Origin: an uncultured Bacteroidales bacterium
GTDB lineage: Bacteria; Bacteroidota; Bacteroidia; Bacteroidales; UBA3663
Reading direction: 5' to 3'
Assembly: GCA_905235375.1 (NCBI GenBank)
Contig: CAJOLH010000018.1
Coordinates: 1-64,000 of the forward strand
DNA length: 64,000 nt
The notes beneath the pieces were generated by a model. The model saw only the letters and a program-made list of their open reading frames with translations, did no database searches and was not told where the DNA came from. A program made the position numbers and the translations under genes. Numbering within the stretch: position 1 is the stretch's first letter; each line of letters opens with the position of its first letter. Shown piece after piece: positions 60,201-64,000 of the stretch.

Positions 60201-60800
60201 TTACTCGATAATTGCTTTTAGTTCGTGTACATATTGTGCCGCATCGTGGAATACGATGCCGTGCATACCAACCTTCTCGGCGCCTTCTACATTGATGGCC
60301 TTGTCATCGGTGAAGACGCATTCCTCGGCTTGGAGACCGAACTTTTCGAGTAAATGCTCGTAGATTTCAGGCTCTGGCTTGAGCAGGTGCACCTCCGACG
60401 AAATGACTTGTCCGTCGAGCAGGCTGAAGATGTCGTAGTTCTGCATCACCTCGTGCACCTTGCTGCTCCAGTTGGTAAGACCATAGAGTTCGTAGCCACT
60501 TGCCTTCAGTTCTTTCAGAAGCAATTTCATGCCGGGCACTTCGCCCGTCACAAAATCCACATAACGGTCGTAGAAGGTCTGAAGCTGCATCGTGTATTTG
60601 GGGTACTCTTTTTGCTTGCGGCGGATGATGTCGATGAAGGGGGTTACTTCGCGATCCAGTTCATTGACGAACTCCAATGAAGCGAAGAAGGAGTAGAACT
60701 CCTGTTTGTCCTCTTCATTGTCGAAGAGTGGGTCGATGATGTGCGTGAAGTCGTAATCGACGAGCACTTTGCCGAAGTCAAATATCAGGGCTTTGATCAT
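60201..60800 (-). CDS. HAD-superfamily hydrolase
   Basis: MIKALIFDFGKVLVDYDF...YGLTNWS...LKPEPEIYEHLLEKFGLQAEECVFTDDKAINVEGA. Confidence 0.93.
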   Translation of the reverse strand: MIKALIFDFGKVLVDYDFTHIIDPLFDNEEDKQEFYSFFASLEFVNELDREVTPFIDIIRRKQKEYPKYTMQLQTFYDRYVDFVTGEVPGMKLLLKELKASGYELYGLTNWSSKVHEVMQNYDIFSLLDGQVISSEVHLLKPEPEIYEHLLEKFGLQAEECVFTDDKAINVEGAEKVGMHGIVFHDAAQYVHELKAIIE

Positions 60801-60910
60801 TTCATGCTTAATTTTGGCGCAAAGATAGTGAAAAAAAGAATACGATGGCCGATGGAACTGCATTTTTTGCAGTTTTTCGGCTCAACGTTTGGAGTTTGCC
60901 GATTATTTCA

Positions 60911-61111
60911 TTATTTTTGCAGCGACCATTTCGAACAACCGAAAACAAAAGCGGAGTATAACATTGAGTGGTCGCATAGCTCAAAATTATAGGAAAATTA
61001 AATCAAAAAATTATAAGAAAGACGGGAGGAAATTTGTTTCGATGTTCTTTCGGACATTCTTTTTTGATAATTTTTAAAATCATTTTCTTATAATTTTGCG
61101 CGCAGCAACCC
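60911..61111 (+). repeat. 5'-UTR repeat element copy 2 (upstream of pectinase gene)
   Basis: See 15991-16160; inverted arms GGTCGCATAGCTCAAAATTATAGGAAAAT / ATTTTCTTATAATTTTGCGCGCAGCAACC. Confidence 0.75.
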
Positions 61112-61145
61112 TATAAAGAAACATTAATAAATCCACACTAAACAC

Positions 61146-63254
61146 ATGAAACGACATCTTTCGATCCGATTCCTTCTGCTGCTCGTTTGCAGTCTTATTA
61201 CCATGAACCTCTTCGCGCAACCTCGCAATCCGATGCGTGCCACCGGTGACGCATTTTTCCAGAGTGATGATGCGCGTCGCATCGGTGACCAGATACTGCT
61301 CTATCAGCGCGTCACGGGCGGTTGGCCCAAGAATATCGACATGGCACGCGACCTCAGCCTCGAGGAACGTGCACAAATAGCTCGTGACAAGCAGCGCGCT
61401 GACGATTCGACCATCGACAACGGAGCCACCACCATGCAGATGCAGTTCCTGGCACGTCTCTACAAGCAGACAGGCGAACCGCGATATAAGGAGGGTTTCC
61501 GTAGTGGCGTGGAATATCTGCTCAGCGGACAATATGAGAATGGCGGCTGGCCGCAGTTCTGGCCCAACAACCGAGGCTATCAGGTGCATATCACCTACAA
61601 CGATGACGCGATGGTGAACACGCTCACCCTCTTCCGCGACCTTTTCGAGGGACGCGACATCTACGGTGGCGACCTCATCCACGATGATATGAAGACAAGG
61701 CTTCGTGCCTCGTTCGACAAAGGCATCGACTGCATCCTCAGGACGCAGATTCGCGTGAAAGGCAAGCCCACCATCTGGTGTCAGCAGCACGACCACGAGA
61801 CCTTTGAGCCTGCTGCTGCCCGTGCCTACGAACTGCCGTCGTTCGGGCCGTCGGAAAGTGCGGGCATATTGCGTCTGCTCATGGAACTGCCCAATCCCGA
61901 CAAGCGCGTCAAGGAGGCTGTGCATGGCGGTATGAAGTGGCTCGATACCTATAAGCTCACTGGCCTGCGTTATGTGCGTGCCCGTCATGGACGGAACGAC
62001 ACCGATGCGGACACTCATTTGGAGAAAGATCCGACGGCTCCCCCGCTTTGGGGACGCTTCTACGATCTCGTTCACGTGGAGCCATACGTCTGCGACCGCG
62101 ATGGTTTGCCGCGCAAACATTTGGATCAGATTGGTCCCGAGCGCCGCAATGGTTACGCTTGGTACGTCACACGTCCTGCCGAACTCTATCCGCTCTATGA
62201 GGCATGGGCTGACAAATATGACAAGCGTCATAAGGTGAAGATAAGCCTTTCGACCAAGGGTGCTAACGAGACGGGACTCATCGACATGGATCGCCGTCCC
62301 GTTGTCAATCCCAAGAATTTCGATATTGTGGTTCGTCCTGGCGAGAGCATCCAGCAGGCCATCGAACAGGCTCCCGACGATGGCACCGAGCCTTTCAAGA
62401 TTCTTGTCTTGAACGGTATCTATCGCCAGAAGGTCATCATCGACAAGCCGAACATCGTGCTGGTGGGAGAGGATCGTGACAGCACGCGTCTCATCCTCGC
62501 TGAGACAGGCAACAACATCACCGTGCCCGAGTATAAGGGAAAGAAGGTTCACATGGGTGTCATCGTGCTCACCGAAGAGGCCGACAACTGCGTCATCAGT
62601 GGTCTGACGGTCTATAACAACTATGGTACGACGGTCGAGGAGACCACCATGCACCAGATGGCTATCTATGGGCGCGCTAATCATACCATCATCGTCAACT
62701 GCAACGTGTGGGCTGATGGCAACGATGCGCTTTCACTTTGGGCTCCTGGGGGTGAAGGTATGTATTATCATGCCGACCTCGACCTGCGTTGCCCAGGTGT
62801 GGATTTCCTATGTCCGCGCGGCTGGTGCTTTGCCACACGCTGCCGTTTCTACGGCGACGGACGAGCCATCCTTTGGCACGATGGTCGCGGCAATCGTTTG
62901 AAGAAGTTTGTGGTCAAGGATTCATGGTTCGATGCCAAGTCACCCACACTCCTGGGTCGTTATCACCACGACCATCAGATCTATCTGCTCAATTGCCACC
63001 TTTCGGAGCAGATTCTTGACGCCAACATCCAATATGCCTATTCCGACAAGGTGCTCGATCCCTGTCCGTGGGGCAATCGCGTCTATTACTATCACTGCAT
63101 TCGCGAAGGCGGTCAGGGCCATTGGCTCGACGACAATCTGCACCAGGCCGTAGGTTCTCCCCGCAATTACGAGATGACTGCCCAGTGGACCTTCAACTAC
63201 GAATGGAATCCTGAGCAGCACCTCCGCGACCTCTGGTATCTCCTGGCCTATTAG
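61146..63254 (+). CDS. Secreted bifunctional pectate lyase (PL10-like) - pectin methylesterase (CE8-like)
   Basis: N-terminal LLYQRVTGGWPKNIDMARDL...ENGGWPQFWPNNRGYQVHITYNDDAMVNTL; C-terminal GESIQQAIEQAPDDGTEPFKILVLNGIYRQKVIIDKPNIVLVGEDRDSTRL. Confidence 0.9.
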   Translation: MKRHLSIRFLLLLVCSLITMNLFAQPRNPMRATGDAFFQSDDARRIGDQILLYQRVTGGWPKNIDMARDLSLEERAQIARDKQRADDSTIDNGATTMQMQFLARLYKQTGEPRYKEGFRSGVEYLLSGQYENGGWPQFWPNNRGYQVHITYNDDAMVNTLTLFRDLFEGRDIYGGDLIHDDMKTRLRASFDKGIDCILRTQIRVKGKPTIWCQQHDHETFEPAAARAYELPSFGPSESAGILRLLMELPNPDKRVKEAVHGGMKWLDTYKLTGLRYVRARHGRNDTDADTHLEKDPTAPPLWGRFYDLVHVEPYVCDRDGLPRKHLDQIGPERRNGYAWYVTRPAELYPLYEAWADKYDKRHKVKISLSTKGANETGLIDMDRRPVVNPKNFDIVVRPGESIQQAIEQAPDDGTEPFKILVLNGIYRQKVIIDKPNIVLVGEDRDSTRLILAETGNNITVPEYKGKKVHMGVIVLTEEADNCVISGLTVYNNYGTTVEETTMHQMAIYGRANHTIIVNCNVWADGNDALSLWAPGGEGMYYHADLDLRCPGVDFLCPRGWCFATRCRFYGDGRAILWHDGRGNRLKKFVVKDSWFDAKSPTLLGRYHHDHQIYLLNCHLSEQILDANIQYAYSDKVLDPCPWGNRVYYYHCIREGGQGHWLDDNLHQAVGSPRNYEMTAQWTFNYEWNPEQHLRDLWYLLAY

Positions 63255-63343
63255 CCCCCTCACCCCCCCTTACCCCCGTTCCGTCTGTTGCGATGTCATC
63301 GCAACCTCGTCATAATCCTTCTTAACCCCTTCCATTCCCACCA

Positions 63344-63955
63344 ATGGACCCCTTTCTCGGACGCTACTACGTCGGTCGGCGCTACCTTCGCGAGTGCCGC
63401 CTCTACCATGTGCTTGGCACCTATACGCCCACGGGCAACAAGGCGCACTATTGTTGCGATTCGCTCGAATATTCCAACGATAACTCAGTGAGCATGGAGC
63501 ATCACCTGATTGAAAAGAAGACGGCAGGCGACATCCTCATGCAGGAGATTACGGAAGCTGACTACGAGCGCGGCATCGAACTGTTCTACAAATCACTCCT
63601 ACAGATTCGTCAGTACATCACTTCGCTGAAAGGCATTCCCTGCGACCATATTCAGGCGGGTAAGGCCTATCGCTTTTTCGACCATCTCTACCTTAACGTG
63701 CATCAGAATCCCAAAGGAAACTACTTCGAGAGCCAGTACCTTGAGATTGCGCCCTCGTCGGTTACCATTCGCGGAACATGGATTTCATCCTCACTGAGTG
63801 AGACCAACCGCATCAACTACGAGGAAATCACCTCATCCGATGCCCAGAAAGCCATCAAGCAATTCGAACTCTTTTACGCCACCATCCGCAACTACATCAA
63901 TTCGTTGGTGAAGGAGGATCCTCCATACGGCTCTTTTGTCATCGGAAAAAGATAA
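63344..63955 (+). CDS. Hypothetical protein
   Basis: ORF of 203 aa with no recognised motif. Confidence 0.5.
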   Translation: MDPFLGRYYVGRRYLRECRLYHVLGTYTPTGNKAHYCCDSLEYSNDNSVSMEHHLIEKKTAGDILMQEITEADYERGIELFYKSLLQIRQYITSLKGIPCDHIQAGKAYRFFDHLYLNVHQNPKGNYFESQYLEIAPSSVTIRGTWISSSLSETNRINYEEITSSDAQKAIKQFELFYATIRNYINSLVKEDPPYGSFVIGKR

Positions 63956-64000
63956 CCCTAATTTGTAGGAAAATGATCATCCATAGTATATAGCACAATC

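Noticed and set aside
61080-62684. 534-aa minus-strand ORF opposite the pectinase gene
   Set aside because: Antisense shadow ORF; the plus-strand product is a clear PL10-CE8 protein.

Overview
Window from a Bacteroidetes (Bacteroidales/Prevotella-like) chromosome; this assignment rests on TAnnTTTG promoters and gene content. The main feature is a complete type II-C CRISPR-Cas9 locus. It has a 48-bp-repeat array with about 79 repeats and 78 spacers (3525-9642), cas2, cas1 and a 1456-aa cas9 on the minus strand, and a tracrRNA that I could place from the sequence (about 15608-15692, plus strand). The tracrRNA lies inside, and antisense to, the predicted cas9 5' leader. Each CRISPR repeat carries a Bacteroidetes-type promoter (TTG-N20-TATATTTG) reading in the crRNA direction. 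An isolated degenerate repeat sits 1.8 kb beyond the array, separated from it by two tandem paralogous double-HTH/zinc-ribbon genes whose differences concentrate in the second HTH. The rest is mostly housekeeping and metabolic genes: M49 peptidase, Fur, PurA, porin, symporter, an IorAB-PaaK-ACT-PaaK-aminotransferase cluster, rubrerythrin, PncB, Bcp, GlnA and a PL10-CE8 pectinase. About 42.7-50 kb is an accessory region with an UpxY/NusG-like gene and several zinc-ribbon membrane proteins. Other items are a frameshifted carbonic anhydrase (5-bp duplication), a decayed zinc-ribbon gene, a candidate dual-membrane-spanning anti-sigma factor, an unlisted YolD-like ORF next to a Y-family polymerase, and several intergenic repeat families with inverted bipartite architecture. 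All functional names come from motif and sequence recognition without database searches.
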